DNA of 7,548 nucleotides from CAYFMP01 sp964344215 (GCA_964344215.1 CAYFMP010000121.1:1-7548); one strand, 5' to 3'. Numbered from the stretch's first letter, positions 1 to 6,850 are shown. Notes: generated by a model not told the origin, from the letters alone. Program-made: numbers and translations.

Positions 1-93
1 GCCATCATCATCGCCGCCATCATCATCGCCGCCGCCTTTGCCGCCGCCGCCTTTGCCGCCGCCTTTACCGCCGCCGTCATTGCCGCCGCCGCC
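1..93. repeat. Trinucleotide low-complexity tract (GCC/ATC/TTT units)
   Basis: On the plus strand the tract consists almost only of GCC triplets interrupted by ATC triples, single TTT and ACC. On the minus strand these are GGC (Gly), GAT (Asp) and AAA (Lys) codons. It forms the Gly-rich tail of the partial minus-strand gene. Such triplet runs are prone to in-frame length change by slippage, so the length may vary between strains. Confidence 0.8.
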
Positions 94-228
94 ACCCTTG
101 GCCAGGGCTGTCGACGGCTTAACGGCAATGTCATTGAAATCAAAGGACAACGGAAAGACCGTCAGCGCCAGCGACCACAGGCCGATGACGCCAACACGTG
201 CCAACGCGCTCAGTCCGACCCTATCCAA
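1..228 (-). CDS. Glycine-rich exported protein, N-terminal part (gene runs off the left edge)
   Basis: Not a recognised family. The minus-strand frame is open from a TAG near position 329 down to base 1, giving 76 codons from the chosen start. From the TTG at 228 the protein has a short Arg-containing N-terminus, a hydrophobic stretch (about residues 12-27, VGVIGLWSLALTVFPL) and then STALA before the tail, so it looks like a signal peptide or membrane anchor. The rest is low complexity: runs of three to five Gly broken by Lys or Asn-Asp, then alternating DDD and Gly blocks up to the window edge. No ATG or GTG lies in frame; TTG at 228 has GGGGA just upstream, and TTG at 204 is the alternative. 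The other two frames of the repeat would read poly-Ala or poly-Arg, and only this frame joins a plausible leader to the repeat. Function is unknown, and the C-terminus lies outside the window. Confidence 0.5.
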   Translation of the reverse strand, partial: MDRVGLSALARVGVIGLWSLALTVFPLSFDFNDIAVKPSTALAKGGGGGNDGGGKGGGKGGGGKGGGDDDGGDDDG

Positions 229-707
229 AGCCGCTTCCCCACCGTCTTTGAGGATTTGCGAGAGCCAACCACAGTCATCCGGCCGGGACGCAAACCTCCG
301 TCTGCCACCCTTACCCTCGAGGAACCACGCACTCTAACTTGACTGGTTGTCGCCGCTCACGATGTTCAGGCGTCCGAGGCTGATTACCCCGCTCAATGGA
401 TACTCCAATAGGCGGTATTTGTCGAGGAATCCCCGGGCAATTCAGGGTAGGATCGGTTCTCTGGCTCAAGTAGTCCGTTTTCGACCAAGGGACGGGGGAG
501 ACGGTATCTCGTCTTTGGGAAACGCCGTCGCCATCCGCCGCGGCCGGCGTTTCTTCCCCGATTTCTCGCCTGCTGTCGCGGTGGGTTGCATTGGCGGGCT
601 GGCTTCGATACGTGTAGAAATATCTTGAGGGGGGCAGCCGACTTCGATTGGGCCGACGATCAAGGTCTGTCCCGGACCCAACAAAACCACCGGAGGTTTC
701 TGGGCAA
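229..707. other. Intergenic region between divergent genes, no convincing gene
   Basis: Several frames are open here on both strands, but none has a good ribosome site or recognisable protein sequence. The region must hold the promoters of the leftward Gly-rich gene and the rightward kinase. Only weak sites are visible: a TTGGCG (591-596) and TAGAAA (615-620) pair with an 18-base spacer could serve the kinase, but it is a poor match. A small hairpin (AGACG 499-503, CGTCT 510-514, followed by TTT) is present and of unknown value. Confidence 0.5.
692..696 (+). promoter_or_regulatory. Ribosome binding site of the histidine kinase
   Basis: GGAGG lies 11 bases before the GTG at 708. This is the best Shine-Dalgarno in the region and decides that start. 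It favours GTG 708 over the upstream TTG at 648, and over the ATG at 762, which has only GAAGGA very close in front of it. Confidence 0.6.
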
Positions 708-2738
708 GTGGCTAGAACAACCGCATCCCGCACCGAACGGCACCCGACGTTGAAGGATATCATGATCCCCTTCGCGGTAATCGTCGTCATCAGCGTTGCT
801 CTGATCGGCGGCCTGGTGGTGATCGCGGCACGCGGCCAGGAGCGGGTGGCCGTCAACGATTCCGTTCATTTGGCCCGCTCCGTCGTCGCCTCCATCAAGC
901 GCCGCTTGGCCGATCAGCTTCTCGACTACAGCTATTGGGATCAGGCGGTGGACAACCTGGTGACGGAGCCCAGTCCGACATGGGCCGACAACAACGTCGG
1001 CATCTATATGCACGACAACTTCGGCATCAACACGAGCTTCGTGCTCGATACGGCGAACAGGGCCACCTACGGGATGATCGGCGGGAAGCGCAGCGACGCG
1101 ATCCCGATGGAACGATTCTCGGGCGGCGTCGAGGCCCTCATGAAGAGAACCCGTGCCGCTCCCGCCAATGCGCCGCCGGTTCCCGCCACCGGGCTTCTCA
1201 AGAACGGCGGGACCGTACATATTGCAGCGCTCAGCGTTCTCACCAGCTTTCCCACTGCCGGGCAGAAGCAGGATCGGATCGCCACCGGCTGGATCCTGAT
1301 GTTTACCAGAGCTCTGGACGACCGTCTGCTGGCCGAAATATCGGAGAACTTCCTGTTGGAGGACCTGCGGTGGGTGGCGTCGGAGGACCTGGCGCTCAGC
1401 GCCATGTTGCCGTTGGATGCGATCGACGGAACCCGGCTCGGCTATTTGACGTGGCGGGTGGGCTCGCCGGCCAAGCAGATGCTGGGCTGGCTGTTGCCGT
1501 TGATCGGCGTCGTGTTCCTGATTTTCGCCGGCACCGCCTACATCTTCTTCCAAAGATCCCAGACCGTCACCGAGACGCTGGCCCGAAGCGTTGCCGAAAT
1601 CGAGACCGCCCAGAACGCCCTGCGCACCAGCGAGGAAAGGTTTCGGGCTATCGTCGACGGATCGCCGGCGGCGATCACCTTGAAGGATCGGGACGGAAGG
1701 ATACTGCTGGCGAACCGCGTTTACGGAACGTGGATGATGTCGGACCCGGCCGATCTCGTCGGCAAGACCGCCCATGACCTGTTTCCACCCGACGATGCGA
1801 AGAGCATCGAGAAAAGCGATCACAAGGTATTCGAGCGGGCCCAGGTGGTTGTCGAGGAAACCCGTCGTACGTTCCTCGACGGCAAGCGCCGAGACCTTTT
1901 GAACCAGAAGAGCCCGATCCACTCGGCATCGGGCGATATCGTCGCCATTGGGGCGGTTATCACCGACATCAGCGAACTGAAGGCGGCCGAGGCCGCCATG
2001 AAGTCGGCGAAAGAGGCGGCCGAACACGCCAACCGCGCGAAGTCGGGTTTCCTCGCCAACATGAGCCACGAGTTGCGTTCGCCGTTGAACTCGATGATCG
2101 GATTCGCCCAGGTCATGGCGGAAAAGACGTTTGGACCGTTGGGAAGCGAAAAGTACGAGGAATACGCCGACGACATCACCAGATCGGGAACCCACCTTCT
2201 CGACCTGATCAACGATATCCTCGACATCTCCAAGATCGAGGCCGGCGGCATGAAACTGATCGAACAGGAGGTCGAGGTCCCCGACATCGTCGATGCCACG
2301 ATCAGGATGGTCACCGACAAGGCCGAGCGGCGAAGGATCACCATAGAGAAGGACTTGGCGGACAAGCTGCCGCGGCTCCGGGGCGATGAGCTGCGGCTGA
2401 AACAGATACTGCTCAATCTGCTGACCAACGCCGTCAAATACACGGCACCGCGCGGCCGGGTTTCCGTCAGCACCTTCGTCGACGAGGACAAGGTCATGTC
2501 CTGGCAGGTCGCCGATACCGGCGTCGGCATCCCGGAAGACGATCTGCCGCGCATCCTGGAGCCGTTCGAACAGGTGCACGGCAGTTCCGACCTCTCGCAC
2601 GAAGGCGTCGGGCTTGGGCTTCACTTGACGAAATCGCTGGTCGAGATGCACGGCGCGACCATCGAGATCGACAGCGTCGTCGATGAGGGAACGACCGTCA
2701 CCGTCAGGTTCCCGGTCGAGCGGGTGATATGGTCCTGA
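708..2738 (+). CDS. Membrane sensor histidine kinase (CHASE4-like, PAS, HisKA, HATPase_c)
   Basis: A 676-residue inner-membrane kinase that should autophosphorylate on His454 and pass phosphate to a response regulator. Order of parts: TM1 about residues 20-43; periplasmic sensor 44-257 with a CHASE4-like signature (D73, DYSYWDQAVDNL); TM2 258-281; short coiled coil; PAS 306-423 (SEERFRAIVDGSPAAI to ITDISEL); HisKA with H-box MSHELRSPLN (His454); then FGPLG (475) and LINDILDISKIEAG (500) as in the alphaproteobacterial DivJ/PleC/PdhS kinases; N-box Asn574 in LLTNAVKYT; G1 DTGVGI (Asp603); F-box EPFEQV; G2 GVGLGL (633). All catalytic motifs are intact. There is no receiver domain and no regulator gene nearby, so it is an orphan here. 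The start is GTG 708, chosen for its GGAGG; ATG 762 is possible and would begin directly at TM1. The ligand cannot be read from the sequence. Confidence 0.93.
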   Translation: MARTTASRTERHPTLKDIMIPFAVIVVISVALIGGLVVIAARGQERVAVNDSVHLARSVVASIKRRLADQLLDYSYWDQAVDNLVTEPSPTWADNNVGIYMHDNFGINTSFVLDTANRATYGMIGGKRSDAIPMERFSGGVEALMKRTRAAPANAPPVPATGLLKNGGTVHIAALSVLTSFPTAGQKQDRIATGWILMFTRALDDRLLAEISENFLLEDLRWVASEDLALSAMLPLDAIDGTRLGYLTWRVGSPAKQMLGWLLPLIGVVFLIFAGTAYIFFQRSQTVTETLARSVAEIETAQNALRTSEERFRAIVDGSPAAITLKDRDGRILLANRVYGTWMMSDPADLVGKTAHDLFPPDDAKSIEKSDHKVFERAQVVVEETRRTFLDGKRRDLLNQKSPIHSASGDIVAIGAVITDISELKAAEAAMKSAKEAAEHANRAKSGFLANMSHELRSPLNSMIGFAQVMAEKTFGPLGSEKYEEYADDITRSGTHLLDLINDILDISKIEAGGMKLIEQEVEVPDIVDATIRMVTDKAERRRITIEKDLADKLPRLRGDELRLKQILLNLLTNAVKYTAPRGRVSVSTFVDEDKVMSWQVADTGVGIPEDDLPRILEPFEQVHGSSDLSHEGVGLGLHLTKSLVEMHGATIEIDSVVDEGTTVTVRFPVERVIWS

Positions 2739-2754
2739 AAGCCGTCGACCCGGT

Positions 2755-3897
2755 TCACCCGATCGCCGGGGGCGTTCCGTCGCGGGCCTCGAACGTCATC
2801 AGATGGATCGAGTCGGCCTTCAGCGAAACCGAAATCGCCCCGCCCTCGACGAGGGCGTTACGGGCGGCGGTATGGGTCGGAACGCTGAACCAAAGCGGCG
2901 CCTCGTCTCGCCCTTCGGTTCGCATGACGACGTTGACCGTCTCGCCGAGGCGCAAGGTCTCCGAAATCACGCCATGCACCGGGTTCTCCCGTTCGCCGGC
3001 GGACGGCCGGTTGCGGCGATGCAGGATGACGCCGGATGACGGGATTACCCAGCCGACGCGCTGGCCTTCCTCGAACGGCCCCGAATAGTTAACCTCGAGT
3101 CTAAGGCCCCGCCACTCGATGTAGGCCCGGCCTCCCGGTTCCTTCGATGCGATCACCCCTTCGAAGACGTTGCGAAGCCCGACAAGGCGGGCAATCAAGG
3201 CGTTGTCCGGTTTCGACATGACCTCCAGCGGCGGCCCCGTCTGCAAAGTCTTTCCGTGATGCAGGATGCTCATTCTGTCGGCCAGGGTCGCCGCCTCGTT
3301 GAGGTCGTGGGTGACGAGAACGACCGGCGACGACAGGCGCTGGCGCAAGTGAACGAGCTCGCGGTGCAACTTGCCGCGGGTGACCTGATCGACCGACGAG
3401 AAGGGCTCGTCGAGCAACAGGACGGAAGGATCGCGGGCCAGCGCCCGGGCCAGGGCGACGCGTTGCTGTTGACCGCCCGACAACTTGTCGGGGCGGCGCG
3501 CGCTCAAGCCTTCCAGCCCGACCAGGTCGAGCAGTTCCGAAACCCTGTTCGGTCTTTCGGCCGGAGACACATGCCCGAGCGCGGCGGCGATGTTGGCATG
3601 CGCGGTCATGTGCGGAAACAAGGCGTAGTGCTGGAAGACGATGCCGACGGCGCGTGACTGCGGTTCCAGGTCGATCCCGGACGCGGTGTCGAAAAAGACG
3701 CGGTCGCCGACGCCGACGAAACCGGCCGGCGGCGACGACAGGCCGGCGATGCAGCGAAGGATCGTCGACTTGCCGCTGCCCGACGGCCCGACCAGGGCCA
3801 GCACCTCGCCCGGCGGGCATGCGAATTCGGCATCGAGCGGGATGGGCGCGTTTTGTTTCAGCCGGACCAGCAGGCCCGAGGCGGTGTTTTCACTCAT
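2755..3897 (-). CDS. modC: Molybdate/tungstate ABC transporter ATP-binding protein ModC
   Basis: The 380-residue ATPase of the ModABC importer hydrolyses ATP on the cytoplasmic face to drive oxyanion import. Visible motifs: Walker A GPSGSGKST (37-45), Q-loop Gln89 in VFQHYALFPH, signature LSGGQ (139-143), Walker B VLLLDE (159-164), D-loop SSVD (167-170) and switch His197. Residues from about 240 form a C-terminal TOBE-like region, the domain that binds oxyanion in ModC and often lets intracellular molybdate inhibit transport. The length is usual for ModC. The ATG at 3897 lies inside the end of modB (8-base overlap, ATGAGTGA) and has no clear ribosome site of its own, so translation is probably coupled. 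By ATPase sequence alone it could belong to a sulfate, iron or polyamine importer; the adjacent modA and modB settle the assignment. Molybdate and tungstate cannot be told apart from sequence. Confidence 0.93.
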   Translation of the reverse strand: MSENTASGLLVRLKQNAPIPLDAEFACPPGEVLALVGPSGSGKSTILRCIAGLSSPPAGFVGVGDRVFFDTASGIDLEPQSRAVGIVFQHYALFPHMTAHANIAAALGHVSPAERPNRVSELLDLVGLEGLSARRPDKLSGGQQQRVALARALARDPSVLLLDEPFSSVDQVTRGKLHRELVHLRQRLSSPVVLVTHDLNEAATLADRMSILHHGKTLQTGPPLEVMSKPDNALIARLVGLRNVFEGVIASKEPGGRAYIEWRGLRLEVNYSGPFEEGQRVGWVIPSSGVILHRRNRPSAGERENPVHGVISETLRLGETVNVVMRTEGRDEAPLWFSVPTHTAARNALVEGGAISVSLKADSIHLMTFEARDGTPPAIG

Positions 3898-4558
3898 GGT
3901 GTTTGGCCACCCGCGCCGAAAGCAAATGAACGAAACCGATGGCGACGAACGAGAACAGCAGCAGCACCGCCGACATGGCGGCGGCGGCGACGTCGTCGAA
4001 TGCCTGCACGCGGTCGTATATGGAGATCGCTATGGTCTTCGTTTCACCGGGAATGTTGCCGCCGACCATCAAGACGACGCCGAATTCGCCCATGGTGTGG
4101 GCGAACGTCAGCACCAGCGCCGACAGCACGCCGGGCCAGGCCAACGGCAATTCGATGCGCCGGAACGTCTGCCAGGCGGTCATGCCGCTGCACCATGCGG
4201 CTTCGCGCAGGTTGTTCGGAACCGATTCGAGGGCGCGCTGGATCGGCTGCACGGCGAACGGCAGGTTGAAGACGATGGAGGCCAGCAACAAGCCTTCGAA
4301 CGTAAACACCAACGTGTGTCCCGACAGCGCCTCGTAGAGACGTCCCAGCACCGAGTTGGCGCCGAGCGCGACCAGCATGTAGTAGCCGAGCACCGTCGGC
4401 GGCAGCACCAGCGGCAGCGCAACGACGGTCTCGATCAGGCTTTTCCCGGGGAAGTCCCGCCACGCCAGCTGGCGGGCCACCAGCAGTGCCGCGGGAACCA
4501 GCAACAGCACGGTCCACAGCGCCAGAAGTAAGGAAAGGTTGAGGGCCTGCCAGTCCAT
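3890..4558 (-). CDS. modB: Molybdate ABC transporter permease ModB
   Basis: A 222-residue inner-membrane permease that forms the translocation path for molybdate or tungstate. The chain is hydrophobic, with about five or six membrane segments (around residues 7-27, 44-66, 85-104, 143-166 and 194-214). The coupling helix that docks on ModC is visible as the EAA motif, residues 119-138 (EAAWCSGMTAWQTFRRIELP). After it comes GNIPGETKTIAISIYD (167-182), a stretch I recognise as typical of ModB. The ATG at 4558 shares its A with the modA stop (TAATG) and has GGGAG 10 bases upstream within modA. The frame stays open further upstream, but that extension is Arg-rich, lies in modA and is rejected. The gene ends 8 bases inside modC, so the operon is tightly coupled. 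Length matches the family. Confidence 0.94.
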   Translation of the reverse strand: MDWQALNLSLLLALWTVLLLVPAALLVARQLAWRDFPGKSLIETVVALPLVLPPTVLGYYMLVALGANSVLGRLYEALSGHTLVFTFEGLLLASIVFNLPFAVQPIQRALESVPNNLREAAWCSGMTAWQTFRRIELPLAWPGVLSALVLTFAHTMGEFGVVLMVGGNIPGETKTIAISIYDRVQAFDDVAAAAMSAVLLLFSFVAIGFVHLLSARVAKHHE

Positions 4559-5364
4559 TACGGTCGTGCTCCCGAGGCGTCGCCGGGAGCTTCGAACCCG
4601 TAGCGCTCCAGGATAGCGCGCGCCGGCGGCGTGCCGACGAAGTCGTAGAACCGCTCGACGACGTCGTCCGCACCCTTGAGGAGGACCATACGCTGGCGGA
4701 GCGGCGCGTGCCAATTTTGGGGCACCAGGGCGTACTCGCCACGCCGGGAAACGAAGGGCGTGAGCGCCTGGGAATAGGGGATCAACCCGCCCTCGGTCGA
4801 ACCGGAAACGGCGAACTGGGTCGTTTGTGAGGCGTTTTCACCGATCACCAACCGTGGATGGATGGCCTTCCAGACGCCCAGATGAACCAATACCTGGCGC
4901 GCCGCCCTGCCGTAGGGAGCATGTTCGGGATTGGCGATGGCGAAGCGCTTGATCCTGCCGTCGGCGACGACATCGGCTATGCCGGCGGCGCCCGACCCCA
5001 AGTCGATCGACGAGCCGTGCGGCGCGAACAGGACGATCCGGCCGATGGCATAGAGATCGCCTGGGCCTTCCGTCAACCCGAGCTCCGACAGCCGCTCGAC
5101 ATATCCCTCGTCGGCCGACAGGAACATCCCGTATGGGGCGCCCTGGACGATCTGCCGGGCGATGTTTCCCGACGAACCGAAGCTCAGTCTGACCGGAGTT
5201 CCGGTCCGCTCGACAAATGCCGCGGCCACTTCGCTCAACGCATGGTTCAGGTTGGCGGCGGCGGCGACGACGGAATCGGCAGCCTTGAGTGCTCTTCCTT
5301 CGAGAACAACGAAACAGCTCAGCACCAGGCTGAAAACAGCTAACGATCTCACCGTTGTCGGCAT
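4558..5364 (-). CDS. modA: Periplasmic molybdate/tungstate-binding protein ModA
   Basis: The 268-residue solute-binding protein that captures molybdate or tungstate in the periplasm and delivers it to ModB. A signal peptide is clear: Arg6, hydrophobic core about 7-21, likely cleavage near ALKAA (25-29). The mature part opens with SVVAAAANLNHAL and continues with LSFGSSGNIARQIVQGAP and FLSADE (61-86), the usual ModA fold landmarks. IANPEHAPYGRAA (143-155) and the ENASQTTQFAVSGSTEGGLIPYSQA region also fit. From memory, Escherichia coli ModA has a ligand Ser (AAS) where this protein has Asn (Asn38), as in the Azotobacter-type proteins. The chosen ATG at 5364 leaves a normal signal peptide; an in-frame GTG at 5376 adds four residues. 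Neither has a good ribosome site. It is first in modABC and overlaps modB by one base. Confidence 0.92.
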   Translation of the reverse strand: MPTTVRSLAVFSLVLSCFVVLEGRALKAADSVVAAAANLNHALSEVAAAFVERTGTPVRLSFGSSGNIARQIVQGAPYGMFLSADEGYVERLSELGLTEGPGDLYAIGRIVLFAPHGSSIDLGSGAAGIADVVADGRIKRFAIANPEHAPYGRAARQVLVHLGVWKAIHPRLVIGENASQTTQFAVSGSTEGGLIPYSQALTPFVSRRGEYALVPQNWHAPLRQRMVLLKGADDVVERFYDFVGTPPARAILERYGFEAPGDASGARP

Positions 5365-5422
5365 GTCATGTATCACTGGGTTTCGATGTCGGTCCGCCGC
5401 GCCGGGAAGCCCTCGGCCGCCG

Positions 5423-5448
5423 GCGCCCGTTACATTGACACCGGGCGC
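5423..5448 (-). promoter_or_regulatory. GC-rich hairpin in the modA leader
   Basis: A 7-bp all-GC stem (GCGCCCG 5423-5429 pairing with CGGGCGC 5442-5448) encloses a 12-base AT-richer loop, about 60-85 bases before the modA start. It could be a leader or operator structure for modABC, or just GC-rich chance pairing. It is far too small for a molybdenum-cofactor riboswitch. No convincing promoter is visible beside it. Confidence 0.25.
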
Positions 5449-5564
5449 GGGCGCTTACAACGCGTAGATGACGCCGCGTTTGCCGGACACGGCGTCGGCT
5501 GGGAACTCGGTCGGTCACACCGGCCCGGAAGGCCGAGTCGATATCGGTTTGCGGCCCCGAACTC

Positions 5565-6446
5565 TCAGAGTCCAAGCGCGGCGAGGTCGAGACGCCCGTT
5601 CGAGACGGGCGGGCACCAATAATACCCGCCGCTGAGCGGCCGCGTGAAACGGAACAGACCGTCGGTGATGCCGTCCTCCTGACCGGCCATTCGATTGAGC
5701 TGCGCTTCGAAGGCATCGAGCGATCTGCCGAAGGCGACGAACATCAGACCCTCTCCGCCGACATCCGCCCACGGCATCGAGCGGCGGACGACGAAGGCCT
5801 CGGGATCAAAGCTCTCCTGGGCCGTTCGCTTGACATGCGCCGATTCCGGCGCGTCGTCGAGTTCCTCGTTGTCGCTCAGTCGCCGCCCGATGATGTGGTC
5901 GCGCTCGTGCTCGGGCAGCGCCTCGAAGCGATCGAGGTCGTGCGCCCATTGCTGGACGGCGACGAAACTCGAGCCGACGGGTCCGGGCCCCGCGCCATCG
6001 ACGATGGCCGCTTCGACGGCGGCCTCGCCCTCGGGGTTCTCGGTGCCGTCCTCGTAGCCGGTCAGATCGAGACCGCGATCGTACTTGAATCCGTCGACCA
6101 GCCGGTTGCGGCGAAACGCGGCTCCGATCAGGCGCGTGATCGACCGCGCCGAATGCACGATCCGGCCACGGTCTTTGCCGCGAATCCAGCACCAGATATC
6201 GGCTTGCGTCGCCGGAACCTCGCAGCCGGGTCCGCTGATGCTGGGGAATGGGCGAAGGCCTTCGATCGACCGCCCCAGCCCCCGAACCAGGCCGGGGCCG
6301 ACGCCGACGACCAGGTCGCGGCCGATCGGTTGCGAGGCGAGGTCGCGAAGGACCGGCGCCGGGTCGACGTCGGCAACCGCGCCGAACTCCAGATAACGGG
6401 CCAGGCTCGGAACGGGATCGAGAATGCCGGGTTGGGGCGTGCTCAT
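5565..6446 (-). CDS. Class B (YfeX-like) dye-decolourising haem peroxidase
   Basis: A 293-residue DyP-type haem peroxidase that uses hydrogen peroxide to oxidise dyes, phenols or porphyrin-like substrates; the natural substrate of the family is unsettled. The active-site set is complete: GYEDG (130-134) with distal Asp133, proximal haem ligand His204 in SAHVKRT, and distal Arg221 in VVRRSMPW. Spacings (Asp to His 71, His to Arg 17) match those I recall for Escherichia coli YfeX (143, 215, 232). Length is normal. There is no signal peptide, so it is cytoplasmic. The ATG at 6446 is chosen because the protein then begins as the family does; a TTG at 6470 is possible. Neither has a clear ribosome site. 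It points the same way as modABC but is 188 bases upstream of modA, so co-transcription is possible but unproven. Confidence 0.93.
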   Translation of the reverse strand: MSTPQPGILDPVPSLARYLEFGAVADVDPAPVLRDLASQPIGRDLVVGVGPGLVRGLGRSIEGLRPFPSISGPGCEVPATQADIWCWIRGKDRGRIVHSARSITRLIGAAFRRNRLVDGFKYDRGLDLTGYEDGTENPEGEAAVEAAIVDGAGPGPVGSSFVAVQQWAHDLDRFEALPEHERDHIIGRRLSDNEELDDAPESAHVKRTAQESFDPEAFVVRRSMPWADVGGEGLMFVAFGRSLDAFEAQLNRMAGQEDGITDGLFRFTRPLSGGYYWCPPVSNGRLDLAALGL

Positions 6447-6501
6447 TGTCGACGGACCAAACGGCTGCAAGCGAACAGGAACGACCGCGGCATCGTCGCC
6501 T

Positions 6502-6520
6502 TTGCCGTCCCCGGAGGCAA
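6502..6520 (-). promoter_or_regulatory. Hairpin in the peroxidase leader
   Basis: TTGCC (6502-6506) pairs with GGCAA (6516-6520), and inside it TCC (6508-6510) pairs with GGA (6513-6515) with one bulged G. The outer flanks CC and GG can pair too if a T is bulged. It sits 56-74 bases before the peroxidase start, where it could be part of the untranslated leader. No known riboswitch is recognised. Confidence 0.25.
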
Positions 6521-6566
6521 GGTCTCCGTTGCCGTTTCGAGACGGAGGTCGGCCGCTGGAGCGGCT

Positions 6567-6607
6567 TCCGATCGGTGGGAATCGGCGAACGGTTCCAACC
6601 GATCGGA
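6567..6607. promoter_or_regulatory. Inverted repeat made of two CCGATCGG palindromes, candidate operator
   Basis: TCCGATCGGT (6567-6576) and ACCGATCGGA (6598-6607) form a perfect 10-bp inverted repeat, extending to 13 bp with one mismatch (6567-6579 against 6595-6607). Each arm also contains the 8-bp palindrome CCGATCGG, and the two centres are 31 bp apart, about three helical turns. It lies 121-161 bases before the peroxidase start and about 150 bases before the opposite promoter, a position suited to a dimeric repressor or activator, or to a hairpin in RNA. Confidence 0.4.
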
Positions 6608-6759
6608 TAGTGCTCCAAGCCGTGCCGGGGCCATCCTGGATCTGCGGGTTGCCGGCAATGACGCGGTCGGGGAGGCGGGTCGGAAAGGGGCCTCTCCGAG
6701 TAGGTGCGGAAAGCCCATTTGGCGTTCGACCGGGGCGCTTGGCCGCCGATTAACAGGCG

Positions 6760-6787
6760 TTCACAACAATGAGACATTCGATATATT
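6760..6787 (+). promoter_or_regulatory. Sigma70-type promoter for the tiny-gene pair
   Basis: TTCACA (6760-6765) and TATATT (6782-6787) each match the -35 and -10 consensus at 5 of 6 positions, with a 16-base spacer, in an AT-rich island. Transcription would start near 6794, leaving a leader of about 55 bases before the first tiny gene. It is the best promoter match I saw in the window. Confidence 0.55.
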
Positions 6788-6850
6788 GAGTGCAATTTCT
6801 GGCTATGTTAGGACGGCTCGGTTGGTCAATGTTTTGGAGTTCATCAAGGC

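Larger units (their letters stand above)
6447..6850. other. Divergent intergenic region between the peroxidase and the tiny-gene pair
   Basis: No convincing gene is visible in these 404 bases. Long open frames pass through on both strands but lack ribosome sites and are extensions of peroxidase shadows. The region holds a duplicated palindrome (6567-6607), a hairpin in the peroxidase leader (6502-6520) and a good plus-strand promoter (6760-6787). From about 6750 it is distinctly richer in A+T than the rest of the window. Confidence 0.6.

Noticed and set aside
38..337. A Pro-rich plus-strand frame (poly-Pro N-terminus) at the left edge
   Set aside because: It is another reading of the GCC repeat. 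The minus frame gives a leader plus Gly-rich tail, which is more coherent, and this frame has no ribosome site.
660..2651. A 663-codon open frame on the minus strand, antisense to almost the whole kinase gene
   Set aside because: It is the codon-bias shadow of a GC-rich gene: the plus strand carries every histidine kinase motif in order, while the antisense product has no family signature and no ribosome site.
3641..4531. A 296-codon plus-strand frame across modC and modB
   Set aside because: The product is Gln/His/Arg-rich, typical of an antisense shadow of membrane-protein codons; modB and modC are well supported on the other strand.
5428..5462. ModE operator (Mo-box) upstream of modA
   Set aside because: The half-sites match at only 5 of 7 positions and are about one helical turn too far apart for the known site, so it is kept only as a weak idea and not annotated.
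5435..5470. Plus-strand promoter starting with TTGACA at 5435-5440
   Set aside because: No acceptable -10 lies 16-18 bases downstream, and there is no plus-strand gene for it to serve.
5565..5600. Encapsulin cargo-loading peptide at the C-terminus of the DyP peroxidase
   Set aside because: The tail (GRLDLAALGL) lacks the GSLxIGSL-type motif of encapsulated DyPs and ends directly after the catalytic domain; no encapsulin shell gene is in view.
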